Assembly: GCF_001263175.1 (NCBI RefSeq)
Contig: NZ_CP012332.1
Coordinates: forward strand, 242,001 to 306,000
DNA: 64,000 nt
Direction of reading: 5' to 3'
DNA from: Vulgatibacter incomptus
Lineage (GTDB): Bacteria > Myxococcota > Myxococcia > Myxococcales > Vulgatibacteraceae
Shown: positions 24,462 to 32,960 of the stretch, piece after piece
Layout: each line of letters begins with the position of its first letter
Numbering within the stretch: the first letter of the stretch is position 1
Position numbers and translations under genes: made by a program
Notes under the pieces: generated by a model
What the model was told of the DNA's origin: nothing
What the model saw: the letters and a program-made list of their open reading frames with translations, nothing else
The model's database searches: none

Positions 24462-27329
24462 ATGGGGGTCGCAGTCCACGAGATCCTGACCGAGAGCGTT
24501 CAGCATATCCAGCACCGCGCCCCGATCGTCCTCGGGCTGGCTCTCGCCGGCCTCGCCGCGATCGCGGCAGAGTCCTTACTGGCGCGCGGCGCGAAAGAGC
24601 GGGCGCGTCGCTGGATCCGGCGCGGGCTCGTCGCCGTCGCGATCGGCGTGGGATTGCTGTTCGCGTGGCGGGTGCTCTGGCTCGCGGACGACGCCTTCAT
24701 TTCCTTCCGCTACGCGCGAAACCTCGCGCGGGGCAACGGCCTAGTCTTCAACGTGGGCGAGTGGGTGGAGGGCTACACCAACTTCCTGTGGACTGCGCTC
24801 CTCGGCGGCGCGGGCTGGCTCGGACTCGACATCCCGTACACCTCCCTCGTCGCGACGCTCCTCTGCTTCGTCGCGACGCTGGTTCTCGTCGGCGCGACGG
24901 TGAGGCGTGTCTCGACCCGGCCCGTGGTGATCCCCTTCTCGGCCCTCGCCCTCGCCGGGCTCTCGCCCTTCTTCACCTTCGCGAGCTCGGGCCTGGAGAC
25001 CATGCCGCTGGCCTTCCTGCTGGCGCTGGCGATGTGGACGAGCACGCTTCGGCGAGGGCCGCTGGCTGCGGGGCTCGTGCTCGTGGCGGCGGCGATGACG
25101 CGCCCCGATCAGCTCCTGAGCTACGGCTGCATGGGCCTCGCGCTCGCGGCGGAGGACCTCGTCTTCGGAGAGGGCGGCCTCGTTCGCAGGGCGGACCTGC
25201 GCCGGCTCGCGGTCTTCGCGGCTCCGCTGGTCCTCGTCTTCGTCCCGTACTTCCTGATCAGGTGGAAGGTCTACGGGGACCCCTTCCCGAACACCTACTA
25301 CGCCAAGTCGGGCGGCCTGGCCTACGTGCGGCAGGGCTGGGTCTATCTCGTCCACTTCCTCGCCACGACCGGCGCGTGGCTCTGGTTTCCGCTCTTCCTG
25401 TTCTCGATCGTGGGGCGACCCCGCGGGCGGGACGAGTGGCGGCTTCGGGTCTTCGCCTTCCTCGCCTCGGCCGTTCATGGCGCCTACGTGGTCCGCGTGG
25501 GCGGCGATTTCATGGAGCACCGCTTCTTCGTGCCGCTGCTCCCGGTGATCGCGGTCGGCCTGGAGCTCGGCATCAGGCGGTGGCTGTCGGCCACAGGGAG
25601 GGCCTGGCCGAAGCGCGTCCTTCTCGCGGGCGCCTCGCTCGCGATCGCCTTCGCGCTGGTCCCGGTGCGTCTCATCGGGCCCTACGAGAAGCGCTGGTAC
25701 CTCGCCGCGGAGCAAACCTTCTACCCGGTGAAGACGCTCTTTCCGCTGCGAGTAGGATCCGGATACATGGACGAGGGCAAGAGGCTCCACCGGATCTTCG
25801 TGGAGCGCGGGCTGGATCCTCGTATCGCAGCCGACGCCATCGGGCTCCTCAGCTACTACTCGGACCTCCCGATCGTGGATGCGCTCGGGCTCACCAGCCG
25901 CCGGATCGCGCACAAGCCGATCGTGGGGCGTGGCAGGCCGGGACACGAGAAGGGCGGGGCGGTGGAGGACCTGCTCGCCGAGGGCGCGATCCTGGCGTTC
26001 TGGCCGCCGTGGGGCGAGCAGTGGAGCGCCCAGACCGAGGTGCGCATCGATGGTGAGAGGCTCCACTTCGTTCGCCTGGATCCGAAGTGGGCCGCCGCGC
26101 TGGCGAAGATCCCGGGCGCCACGATCCCCAACCCCGCCTTCCAGATCGCGACGCTGGTGAGGACGGCCCCCCGCGGCAAGCTGATCGCGGCGCTTTCGTT
26201 CTACCGGGGGTTTCTGGCGGGCCGCGGCGATCTCGAAGCGCTGATCGCACCGCTGCGCGAGCGCCTTGGCGAGATCGCCGACTTCGAGGACGGCAAGCTG
26301 CCCGTCGGCGCGATCCTCACCGGCGACGTGCTCGAGGTGAAGGCGGGCGCTCCTCCCGCCGGCGCCACGGGGCGGGGATGGCTCGCGTCGCGGGCCGGAG
26401 AAAAGACCGGCGGGCGTCTGGAGATCCCCATCGCGGCCATCGAAGCGGACGAGATCCGCTTCGCTCTCGGCGGACCATCGACGAGCGACGCCGACGGGTC
26501 ACGCGGGACGGCGGACGACCTGCGCTACGTGGAGCTCCGGGTGGACGGAGCGGGTGTGCGCCGGGCGAGGCCCTCAGGCGGCGCCGGACTGAAGCCGGTG
26601 TCGTGGGACGTCTCGGAGTTTCGCGGGAGGCCCGCGACGCTGATCGTGGTCGACGAAGATCCGCGGGCGGAGATGGGCATCCTGGTGGACGGGATCCACT
26701 TCGTGCCGAAAATGGGAGACATCCGCGGCAGGGTGAGCGCGTGGCGTCGAGGCGGGCAGGGGGATCCGGCCGCGCTCCTGCGGGAGGCGGAGGACGCCCT
26801 GCCCGCGGGCGATCGCGACGTGCAGGCGCTCTCCTTGGCCGTCCTGGTCCGCTGGCCTCTGGACGAGCTCCCGGAAGGCGCCGTCGTGGAGGGCGAGGCC
26901 TTCGCGAAAGGTCCGCTGCCGGGGAAAGCCCGATGGCAGACCGAGATCGTTGGGCAACAGGGCGCCAGGCTGCTCAATAGCTTCTTCCCGGACGACTCGG
27001 CGACGGGGCGGGTGCTCTTCCCGGAGATGATCCTCTCGGGAGGGCCGATCTCGCTGCTGGTCGGAGGAGGCGACGATTGCAAGGCCACCTACGTGGGCCT
27101 CGAGGTCGAGGGGAAGGTGGTGTCGCGGGTCTGCGGAAAGGGGGACGAGGTCCTGCGCCCCGCCGTCCTCGAGACGAAGCGATGGGTGGGGAAGCGCGGG
27201 CGGCTCGTGGTGGCCGACGAGTCCACCGTCGGCTGGGGGCACATCCTGGTGGACGACGTGATCGTTTTCCGATCCGGCCCGGTCACCAACGCTCGTGCAA
27301 CGGAGCCCTTCTCCGACGAGCTCCGTTGA
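24462..27329 (+). CDS. GT-C membrane glycosyltransferase with two C-terminal beta-sandwich domains
   Basis: The protein has 955 residues. The first 450 or so contain about ten transmembrane helices. The signature [25 protein letters not shown] followed by EGYTNFLW matches the GT-C group that includes the mycobacterial arabinofuranosyltransferase AftB. Such enzymes use polyprenyl-phosphate sugars, with the DD pair in the first periplasmic loop as catalytic base. Past residue 600 are two similar soluble domains (about 606-746 and 806-936), each ending in a G-ILVD-I/V-F strand pattern typical of carbohydrate-binding jelly rolls. The sugar and acceptor are unknown. It converges on another GT-C gene six bases away. 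Confidence 0.72.
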   Translation: MGVAVHEILTESVQHIQHRAPIVLGLALAGLAAIAAESLLARGAKERARRWIRRGLVAVAIGVGLLFAWRVLWLADDAFISFRYARNLARGNGLVFNVGEWVEGYTNFLWTALLGGAGWLGLDIPYTSLVATLLCFVATLVLVGATVRRVSTRPVVIPFSALALAGLSPFFTFASSGLETMPLAFLLALAMWTSTLRRGPLAAGLVLVAAAMTRPDQLLSYGCMGLALAAEDLVFGEGGLVRRADLRRLAVFAAPLVLVFVPYFLIRWKVYGDPFPNTYYAKSGGLAYVRQGWVYLVHFLATTGAWLWFPLFLFSIVGRPRGRDEWRLRVFAFLASAVHGAYVVRVGGDFMEHRFFVPLLPVIAVGLELGIRRWLSATGRAWPKRVLLAGASLAIAFALVPVRLIGPYEKRWYLAAEQTFYPVKTLFPLRVGSGYMDEGKRLHRIFVERGLDPRIAADAIGLLSYYSDLPIVDALGLTSRRIAHKPIVGRGRPGHEKGGAVEDLLAEGAILAFWPPWGEQWSAQTEVRIDGERLHFVRLDPKWAAALAKIPGATIPNPAFQIATLVRTAPRGKLIAALSFYRGFLAGRGDLEALIAPLRERLGEIADFEDGKLPVGAILTGDVLEVKAGAPPAGATGRGWLASRAGEKTGGRLEIPIAAIEADEIRFALGGPSTSDADGSRGTADDLRYVELRVDGAGVRRARPSGGAGLKPVSWDVSEFRGRPATLIVVDEDPRAEMGILVDGIHFVPKMGDIRGRVSAWRRGGQGDPAALLREAEDALPAGDRDVQALSLAVLVRWPLDELPEGAVVEGEAFAKGPLPGKARWQTEIVGQQGARLLNSFFPDDSATGRVLFPEMILSGGPISLLVGGGDDCKATYVGLEVEGKVVSRVCGKGDEVLRPAVLETKRWVGKRGRLVVADESTVGWGHILVDDVIVFRSGPVTNARATEPFSDELR

Positions 27330-27335
27330 CGTCCC

Positions 27336-28637
27336 TCAGGGGGCGCTGGCTACCTCGGCGACGGATAGCGAAGGCGATTCCGCGGTCGACGGGACGGGGC
27401 GCAGGAGCGCGCGCAACGCCACGACGTACAGGACGAGCGCAGGGAGCGCCTTCGCCGCAGGGACGGCGATCTGCTGGAAGAGGGTCCAGCCCCCGGTGGG
27501 ATCGCCGCCAGGGCGGTCCCAGAGAGCGAACGGTGTGGGAAGCGCCATCACGATGAGTGAGGCGACGATGGTCCACGCGACGCGGGGCTCGCCGAGGTGG
27601 TGACGGAGGAGGAGGATCCCCATGGGCAGGACCATGGAGTAGTGGTGCTCCCACACGTGCTTGTACGAGACCTGGTGGGCGAGCATGAGGAGCGCGATCG
27701 ACGCGAGCACGGGGGGATCGCGGCGCCTGGCGACGGCGAGGGCAGCGCCGCCCAGCGCGAGGAGTGAGACGGCCCGATACACGATCGGCCAGACGCCATC
27801 CCGGAGGGCGAAGCCTTTGACCGCCGCCAGGTGGAAGACGTACGAGAGACCGTAGTGGCCGGCGTTGACGTGCAGGCGCTCCGCGGGTGCGAGGTTCGCG
27901 TCGCTGAAGGTGGACCAGGCGTCCGGGAGGTAGAGGAAGCCGGGGAGGTTCGCGAGGACGAGCGCAGCCAGCACGAGCGCCGCCAGCGGAAGGACGCGCT
28001 TTCGCCACAACAGGGGCAGGAGCACGAGCGGGTAGATCTTCACGCCGACGCCGGCGATCCAGGGCACCAGCGAGCGCTTCGGTCGCCCGGAGGCGAGGAG
28101 GGCGCCTGCGATGAAGACGAGAGCGCCGGTGACGAAGCTGAACTGACCCATCCAGAGCTCGAGCCAGTGCGGTGTGTAGAGGAGCCAGAGCGAGCAGAGC
28201 CAGGCGCCAACGCTGCCGGGGAAGAGGCGCAGCGTGACGACGAGGCAGACGGCGAGGAGCCCCTCGATGATCGCGAGCCAGACGAGGTAGGCGCTCCAGG
28301 GCGGCAAGAGCCTGGCGAGCCTCCCCGCGGTCTGCGCCAGGATCGGCAGGTAGCGGTAGACGTAGTAGGGCGGCGTGATCCGGTCGTTGCCGCCGCCGTA
28401 GATCTTGCCATCGCGCTCGAGGGCGACCGCTGCGTGGTAGAGCGCGAAGAAGTCGGCGCCGGGGCCCACGCGGTGGACGACGTCGTTGAAGAGCTTCATC
28501 GGCGTCGGGTGCCCCGCCGGCTTGTCCCGCTGCCTCTCGATCGCGACGCGGGCGATGCCGAAGACGACCGCGAGGTGGATCACCAGGGCCGCGGCGAGGA
28601 ACCACCGCCCCATTCGCTGCGAACGACTGTCGCCCAA
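27336..28637 (-). CDS. GT87/DUF2029-type membrane glycosyltransferase
   Basis: This 433-residue protein has about ten to eleven hydrophobic helices. The pattern GADFFALYHAAVALERDGKIY, then PYYVYRYLPILA, GQFSFVTGALVFIAGALLASG, KIYPLVLLPLLW and HVNAGHYGLSY corresponds to the DUF2029 (GT87) family of polyprenyl-phosphate-mannose-using transferases. It is located in the inner membrane with its active site outside. Its stop lies six bases from that of the GT-C gene on the other strand, which suggests a pair acting in envelope glycan or glycolipid assembly. Confidence 0.78.
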   Translation of the reverse strand: MGDSRSQRMGRWFLAAALVIHLAVVFGIARVAIERQRDKPAGHPTPMKLFNDVVHRVGPGADFFALYHAAVALERDGKIYGGGNDRITPPYYVYRYLPILAQTAGRLARLLPPWSAYLVWLAIIEGLLAVCLVVTLRLFPGSVGAWLCSLWLLYTPHWLELWMGQFSFVTGALVFIAGALLASGRPKRSLVPWIAGVGVKIYPLVLLPLLWRKRVLPLAALVLAALVLANLPGFLYLPDAWSTFSDANLAPAERLHVNAGHYGLSYVFHLAAVKGFALRDGVWPIVYRAVSLLALGGAALAVARRRDPPVLASIALLMLAHQVSYKHVWEHHYSMVLPMGILLLRHHLGEPRVAWTIVASLIVMALPTPFALWDRPGGDPTGGWTLFQQIAVPAAKALPALVLYVVALRALLRPVPSTAESPSLSVAEVASAP

Positions 28638-28731
28638 CGCTACCCCCCTGCGGCCCGTCGCGAGGAGCGGGGCCGGCTACGAGCCTATTCCGACGGCGTG
28701 GCTCGCGAGGGCCCCCGAACCGGGCGTCGAA

Positions 28732-29172
28732 TCAGGCCTGGAACATCTCAGTGTATCTTTTTTGCATCTCCTCGGGAGACACCTCTTCGATCGCGTGGCC
28801 GATGAGCCACTCGTGGCCGAAGGGATCCCGCACGGTGCCCGAGCGCTCGCCGTAGAAGTGATCCGCCGGCGGACGAACGAGCTCAGCCCCGGCGTCGCAG
28901 GCCCGGCGGAGCAGCTCGTCGGCGTCGTCGACGTGAAGGTGGATGGAGAGCGAGGTCCCTCCCAGGCTCTCGGGACCGAGGATGCCGTACTCCGGAAACT
29001 CCTCGGAGACCATGAGCGTCGCCCCGGCGACGAGGAGCTCGCAGTGGCCGATGCGCCCGCTCGGCTCGACCAGCCGGAGCTTCTCGGTGGCGCCGAACAC
29101 GTCCCGGTAGAACTCGATCGCCTTCGCTGCGTTCCGAACCCGCAGGTAGGGGTACATCTCGTGGATCGCCAT
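28732..29172 (-). CDS. VOC-family (glyoxalase/PhnB-like) protein
   Basis: The protein has 146 residues with two beta-alpha-beta-beta-beta repeats. Visible features are MYPYLRVRNAAKAIEFYRDVFGA, a GHCELLVAGATLMVSEE strand pair, LHVDDADELLRRACDAGA and DPFGHEWLIGHAIE. It resembles PhnB/YycE-like VOC proteins whose substrates are usually unknown. It has TTCTC-rich spacing to the AraC gene directly upstream (18 bases) and is probably co-transcribed with it. Confidence 0.85.
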   Translation of the reverse strand: MAIHEMYPYLRVRNAAKAIEFYRDVFGATEKLRLVEPSGRIGHCELLVAGATLMVSEEFPEYGILGPESLGGTSLSIHLHVDDADELLRRACDAGAELVRPPADHFYGERSGTVRDPFGHEWLIGHAIEEVSPEEMQKRYTEMFQA

Positions 29173-29190
29173 GGACTCTCTTCTCCGTCG

Positions 29191-30045
29191 TCAGGGTGTG
29201 CGGACAAATTGCCCGGGAGCGACTGGCGGGTCTTGAACCGAATTGACCTCTGGAACGTGGTTGGGGCTCGCCGGTGAGAGCGCCCCGTAGCGGCCGGGGG
29301 TGATCCCCGCGAGCTCGACGAAGTCCCGCGTGAGGTGCGGCTGGTCGGCGTAGCCCGCTTCGACCGCGAGCTCCGCGAGAGAGGGCCTCGGGCGAGTGAA
29401 GAGGGAGTCGACGGCCCGCTGGAAGCGCGCGACCCGGCCATAGCGCTTCGGCGTGAGGCCCACCGTCCGGCGGAAAGTCTCGAGGAAGTGCCGGTGGCTG
29501 AAGCCGCTCTCCTCGATCGCCGCGCTCACGGGATCGCCCCGCTCCAGGCGCTCGACGGCGCGCGCGATCGCCTGGCTCGGGGCGCCGGGCCGCCTCGAGA
29601 GGAGCAGCTCCTCCAGCAGCTCGAGGCGCCTCTCGGCGTCCATCTCCTCCGCGAGCCTCTCGTGGAAAAAGCGCGCCTCGAGCCCCCAGAGATCCTCGAG
29701 GGAGGTGTGCCGGCCGGAGAGCTCGTCGGCCGGAACGCCGAGAACGGCCGGCGCTGCGCCGGGGTGGAACACGATCCCGACCGAGGCGACGGGCTCGGAG
29801 ACGTCGCGCAGATAAGGGGCGGTGCGGGCGCCGCCGATGACCGCGTGCCCGATCGTCTGCCCCTCGCGATCTCCGGGATGCCGGAACACCCGGAGCGGCG
29901 GCCCGGAGAGGCGGACGGCGAGGTGCATGGAGCCGGTTGGCAGCACCCGCTCTCGACCGGCGTGCGCCGGTACACCCGGCTCCGTCGTCCAGAGCGTGCG
30001 GATCAGACCGCGGAGGGCCGGGTGGCGAGGGCTACGGGTCGGCAC
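29191..30045 (-). CDS. AraC-family transcriptional regulator
   Basis: This 284-residue protein has an N-terminal sensor region with RVLPTGSMHLAVRL and a later VGIVFHPGAAPAVLGVPADEL (the DUF6597-like pattern). The C-terminal AraC helix-turn-helix pair (about residues 165-255) includes GFSHRHFLETFRRTVGLTPKRYGRVARFQRA and AGYADQPHLTRDFVELAGITPGRY. Regulators of this group usually sit next to a VOC gene, as here, and probably control it. The signal is not known. Confidence 0.9.
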   Translation of the reverse strand: MPTRSPRHPALRGLIRTLWTTEPGVPAHAGRERVLPTGSMHLAVRLSGPPLRVFRHPGDREGQTIGHAVIGGARTAPYLRDVSEPVASVGIVFHPGAAPAVLGVPADELSGRHTSLEDLWGLEARFFHERLAEEMDAERRLELLEELLLSRRPGAPSQAIARAVERLERGDPVSAAIEESGFSHRHFLETFRRTVGLTPKRYGRVARFQRAVDSLFTRPRPSLAELAVEAGYADQPHLTRDFVELAGITPGRYGALSPASPNHVPEVNSVQDPPVAPGQFVRTP

Positions 30046-30088
30046 AATCCCCTCTCCTCTGCGGGTCTATCGAGTCCCCTGTGGCCGA

Positions 30089-30364
30089 TCAACCGCCCAT
30101 GAAGCGGCGGAGCCAGAAGCCCGCGCCCGTCAGGCCGGCCGCGATGGCCCAGGCCACGGGGCTGCGAAGGGCGAAGGTCGGAACCGAGGCGGCGAGGCCG
30201 TATAGCACCCAGGCCGGGTTTCGCGAGCGCGTGCCGGCGAGGAAGAACACGAAGCCGACCATCGACAGGATCGCGACGAGGGCGAGCTCTAGGGGGCTGT
30301 CGAGGAAGGAGAGATCCAGGGGGTCTCCGAGAGGGGGACTCGGGTGAGTCCCCCTTGGGGTCAC
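30089..30364 (-). CDS. Small membrane protein at the end of the ccm operon
   Basis: This protein of up to 91 residues has three hydrophobic stretches (LALVAILSMVGFVFFLAG, WVLYGLAASVPTFAL, VAWAIAAGLTGAGFWL). The frame opens with GTG at 30364, overlapping the ccmI stop by 4 bases. The first ten codons form a perfect hairpin, so the working start may be further in. I know no family. The position suggests a membrane accessory gene of the ccm operon, or an unrelated gene after its terminator. Confidence 0.55.
   Translation of the reverse strand: MTPRGTHPSPPLGDPLDLSFLDSPLELALVAILSMVGFVFFLAGTRSRNPAWVLYGLAASVPTFALRSPVAWAIAAGLTGAGFWLRRFMGG
30332..30355 (-). terminator. Perfect 9-bp hairpin just after ccmI
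   Basis: AGGGGGACT (30332-30340) and AGTCCCCCT (30347-30355) pair around CGGGTG, beginning 6 bases after the ccmI stop. It may end the ccm transcript or reduce read-through into the small membrane gene. No T-run follows on the minus strand. Confidence 0.5.
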
Positions 30365-31737
30365 GGCGCCCGGAGCACCAGGCGCACGGGCTCGCCTCCC
30401 GCGCGGACGCCGTCGACGCGGGCGGTCGGAGCGTCGGGGTCGCGGTTCATCGCGTTGCCGTCGCGGCTGATCCGGGCCTCGAGGAAGACCGAGTCAGGGA
30501 TGGGCTGGCCCATCATCGCGTCGGCGGCACCGATGGCGATCTCGATCGGGAAGGCGGCGGCGGGGAGACGCTTGGCCGCGATGGGGGGACCGCTCGAGAC
30601 GCCGGCGCTGCGGGCGTAGACGAAGAGGGTGGAGCCGGGAGCGACCTTGTCGACGATGGACGGGTCGAGCTCGATCCGCACGTGGACGTCCCCGGCCTTG
30701 GCCGCCAGGCCGCCGCCCTGCTGGGGCTCGGCGTTCCCGAGGAGACGGGTGCCGGCGGGGTGGCCGGCAGGGAGGGTCTCGGCCTGACCCCCAGCCAAGC
30801 CTACAGCCTGGCTGTCGGCCTTGGCCGTGGGAGTCGCCCCGGACGCGAGGCGGGCGCGGGCCTCGGCGATCACCGGCTGGAGGGCGGCGGCGCCGTCGGG
30901 GCGCTGCTCGAGGGCGCGCTCCCAGGACTCGATCGCCACCTGGTAGCGGCCGAGCTCGAAGGCGGCGAGGCCGCGGCGCACCCAGGTCTCGGTGAGGGAG
31001 GGATCCTTCTCCAGGGCCTCGTCGAGGAGCTCCATGGCTCGGTCGGCCTGGCCCATCGCGAGGCGGACCACCGCCTCGTAGGTCATCATCCGCGGGTTCC
31101 CGGGCTCGCGGCGCGCGACCTCCTGCACCACGTTGAAGGCCTCGAGCATGCGCTCGCGGAAGAGGAGGCCCTGGGCGAGGTCCAGCTTGGCCTCGACGTC
31201 GTTCGGTCGGGCGGCCGCGGCGGCCCGGAGCTGATCGAGCTCGGGATCCGCTTCGTCGCCGGCGCCCATCGCCGCCATCGGACCACCCGCCATCGGTCCG
31301 CCGGTGGGCGGGCCTCCGACGGCGCGATTCGAGGAGAGGTCGAGGAGGAAGATGAGGAGGAGGAAGACGAAGCTGGCGCTCCCCGCGCCCCAGAGGAAGC
31401 CGCGGAGCACGGGCCGCGCGCCGAAGAAGCCGTCGGGCATCGCGGCGGTGGCCGCACCGGCGCCGCGCTTCTCGGCGGCGGCGAGGGCGCGGAGCACCTC
31501 GGCGGTCTCGAGCTCCAGGGCCTCGCGCTCCTGGTCGTGCGCGCGGTTCTCGGGGATCGAGGGATCGAGCTCCCGGAGGCGGGCGATCAGGGTGTCGCGG
31601 CGCGCGCGGAGATCGCCGACCTCGTCGCGCCGCGCCTTGGCCGGTGCGCCCTTGCCGAGCTTGAGCCAGACGGCGAGGCCGCCCGCGAGTCCGAGGGCGA
31701 GCGCGATGAGGCCGGGGAGCCAGTCGGTGCCGTGCAT
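30361..31737 (-). CDS. ccmI: Cytochrome c maturation protein CcmI/CycH-like, TPR protein
   Basis: The protein has 458 residues. An N-terminal membrane helix (LIALALGLAGGLAVWL) is followed by a charged coiled-coil segment (RDEVGDLRARRDTLIARLRELD) and a second membrane helix near residues 110-135. TPR repeats cover about residues 165-285 (LDLAQGLLFRERMLEAF, EALEKDPSLTETWVRRGLAAFELGRYQVAIESWERAL). The C-terminal beta domain with STLFVYARSAG, GPPIAAKRLPAAAFP is typical of CycH/CcmI. It presents apocytochrome to CcmF/CcmH. The start directly abuts the ccmH stop with no gap. Confidence 0.85.
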   Translation of the reverse strand: MHGTDWLPGLIALALGLAGGLAVWLKLGKGAPAKARRDEVGDLRARRDTLIARLRELDPSIPENRAHDQEREALELETAEVLRALAAAEKRGAGAATAAMPDGFFGARPVLRGFLWGAGSASFVFLLLIFLLDLSSNRAVGGPPTGGPMAGGPMAAMGAGDEADPELDQLRAAAAARPNDVEAKLDLAQGLLFRERMLEAFNVVQEVARREPGNPRMMTYEAVVRLAMGQADRAMELLDEALEKDPSLTETWVRRGLAAFELGRYQVAIESWERALEQRPDGAAALQPVIAEARARLASGATPTAKADSQAVGLAGGQAETLPAGHPAGTRLLGNAEPQQGGGLAAKAGDVHVRIELDPSIVDKVAPGSTLFVYARSAGVSSGPPIAAKRLPAAAFPIEIAIGAADAMMGQPIPDSVFLEARISRDGNAMNRDPDAPTARVDGVRAGGEPVRLVLRAP

Positions 31738-32436
31738 TCAGGATTTCCCTTTGGGATCGGTCGACTCGCCGTCGGGCGAGCCGTAGACGAGCTCCCGCAC
31801 CGACTTCACCCAGCTTGCGAGCTCGGGGTCGTCGGGGAGCGGCGGAGTCGCGGCGTGGGGCTTCGTCCCGGACGATGGCGGAGCGTCGGCGCCGGAAGTC
31901 GAAGAGGGCGCGCTGGCGTCGTTCTCACTTCGAGAGGAGGCATCGGACACCTTTCGTGTCCCGCCGCTCGACGCAGTGCTGCTCAGCTTGCGGACCTGGT
32001 GGAGGACGAGGCCGAGGCCGGCGAGGAGCAGGATGCCGGGCCCCACCCAGACCAGGAGGTTCAGCCCCTCGGCCTTCGGCTGCATCAGCACGAACTGCCC
32101 GTAGGAGGCCTCGAACCACGAGAGGATCTGCTCCTGGGCGTAGCCCTTGGAGAGGAGGTCGCGGACCTCGTTCTTCATGTTGATCGCCGTGGCGGACGGC
32201 GAGTCGGCGACCGAGCTCCCCTGGCAGACGGGGCAGCGCAGGAGGAGGCCCACGTCGTGGGTGCGGCTCTCGAGCTCCTGTCCCGACAGCGGCGCCCCTT
32301 CTGGCTCGCCCACCACGCGGGAGACGAACTCCCGATCGATCTGGCGCTGCAGCTCGCCCGATTCCCCTGCAGGGACATCGGCGATGGCGAGCGCCGGAAG
32401 CGCGAGGAGGAAGGCCGCGAGGAGGAAGCGGCTCAT
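31738..32436 (-). CDS. ccmH: Cytochrome c maturation thiol oxidoreductase CcmH
   Basis: The protein has 232 residues with a signal peptide (MSRFLLAAFLLALPALAIA). The CcmH three-helix domain contains LLRCPVCQGSSVADSPSATA (the redox LRCPVCQ motif) and LLSKGYAQEQILSWFEASYGQFVLM. A transmembrane helix (LLVWVGPGILLLAGLGLVL) follows, then a Ser/Pro-rich cytoplasmic tail of about 80 residues, longer than usual. It keeps apocytochrome cysteines reduced for heme attachment. The ATG at 32436 overlaps the ccmG stop by 4 bases. Confidence 0.92.
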   Translation of the reverse strand: MSRFLLAAFLLALPALAIADVPAGESGELQRQIDREFVSRVVGEPEGAPLSGQELESRTHDVGLLLRCPVCQGSSVADSPSATAINMKNEVRDLLSKGYAQEQILSWFEASYGQFVLMQPKAEGLNLLVWVGPGILLLAGLGLVLHQVRKLSSTASSGGTRKVSDASSRSENDASAPSSTSGADAPPSSGTKPHAATPPLPDDPELASWVKSVRELVYGSPDGESTDPKGKS

Positions 32437-32960
32437 GGCTGGCCTCCGAGGATCCCGCGCACGTGCGTGCGCAGCAGGTCCGGCGAGAGTGGGCCGTTGT
32501 ACTTCGAGACGACATTGCCCGAGGCGTCGATGAAGAAGGTCTCGGGCACGCCCGTGACGCCGTAGGCGATTGCGATCTTCCCGCCCTCGTCGAGGAGGGC
32601 GGGGTAGCCGCTGCCGAAGCGGTTCAGGAACTCCTCGATCTTCGGCTTCTCGTCCTCGTAGACCACGCCGACGAAGCGCACCTTGTCGCCGAAGATCCGG
32701 GAGCCCTGGTAGAGCACGCCGTGCTCCTGCTGGCAGGGCAGGCACCAGGTGGCCCAGAAGTTCAGGACCACGGGCTGGCCGCGCAGGCTCTCGAGCGAGA
32801 TGGGCGATCCGTCGTCCACCGAAGCCAGGGCGAACGGCGGCGCCTCGCGTCCCACCAGGGGCGAGTGGACGGCGTGCGGATCCCTGCCGAAGCTCACGGC
32901 GAAGAGCACGAGGATCGGTGCGACGATCACGAGGCCAGCGAGGAGAACCTTCTTGTTCAC
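32433..32960 (-). CDS. ccmG: Thiol:disulfide interchange protein CcmG/DsbE
   Basis: This 175-residue thioredoxin-fold protein is anchored in the periplasm by an N-terminal helix (VLLAGLVIVAPILVLFAVSF). It has the active site NFWATWCLPCQQEH and the cis-proline loop GVTGVPETFFID. It reduces CcmH or apocytochrome c during maturation. GTG 32960, with GGAGGGAT upstream, is chosen. It overlaps the ccmF stop by 4 bases. The frame upstream of it runs inside ccmF and is not coding. Confidence 0.93.
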   Translation of the reverse strand: MNKKVLLAGLVIVAPILVLFAVSFGRDPHAVHSPLVGREAPPFALASVDDGSPISLESLRGQPVVLNFWATWCLPCQQEHGVLYQGSRIFGDKVRFVGVVYEDEKPKIEEFLNRFGSGYPALLDEGGKIAIAYGVTGVPETFFIDASGNVVSKYNGPLSPDLLRTHVRGILGGQP

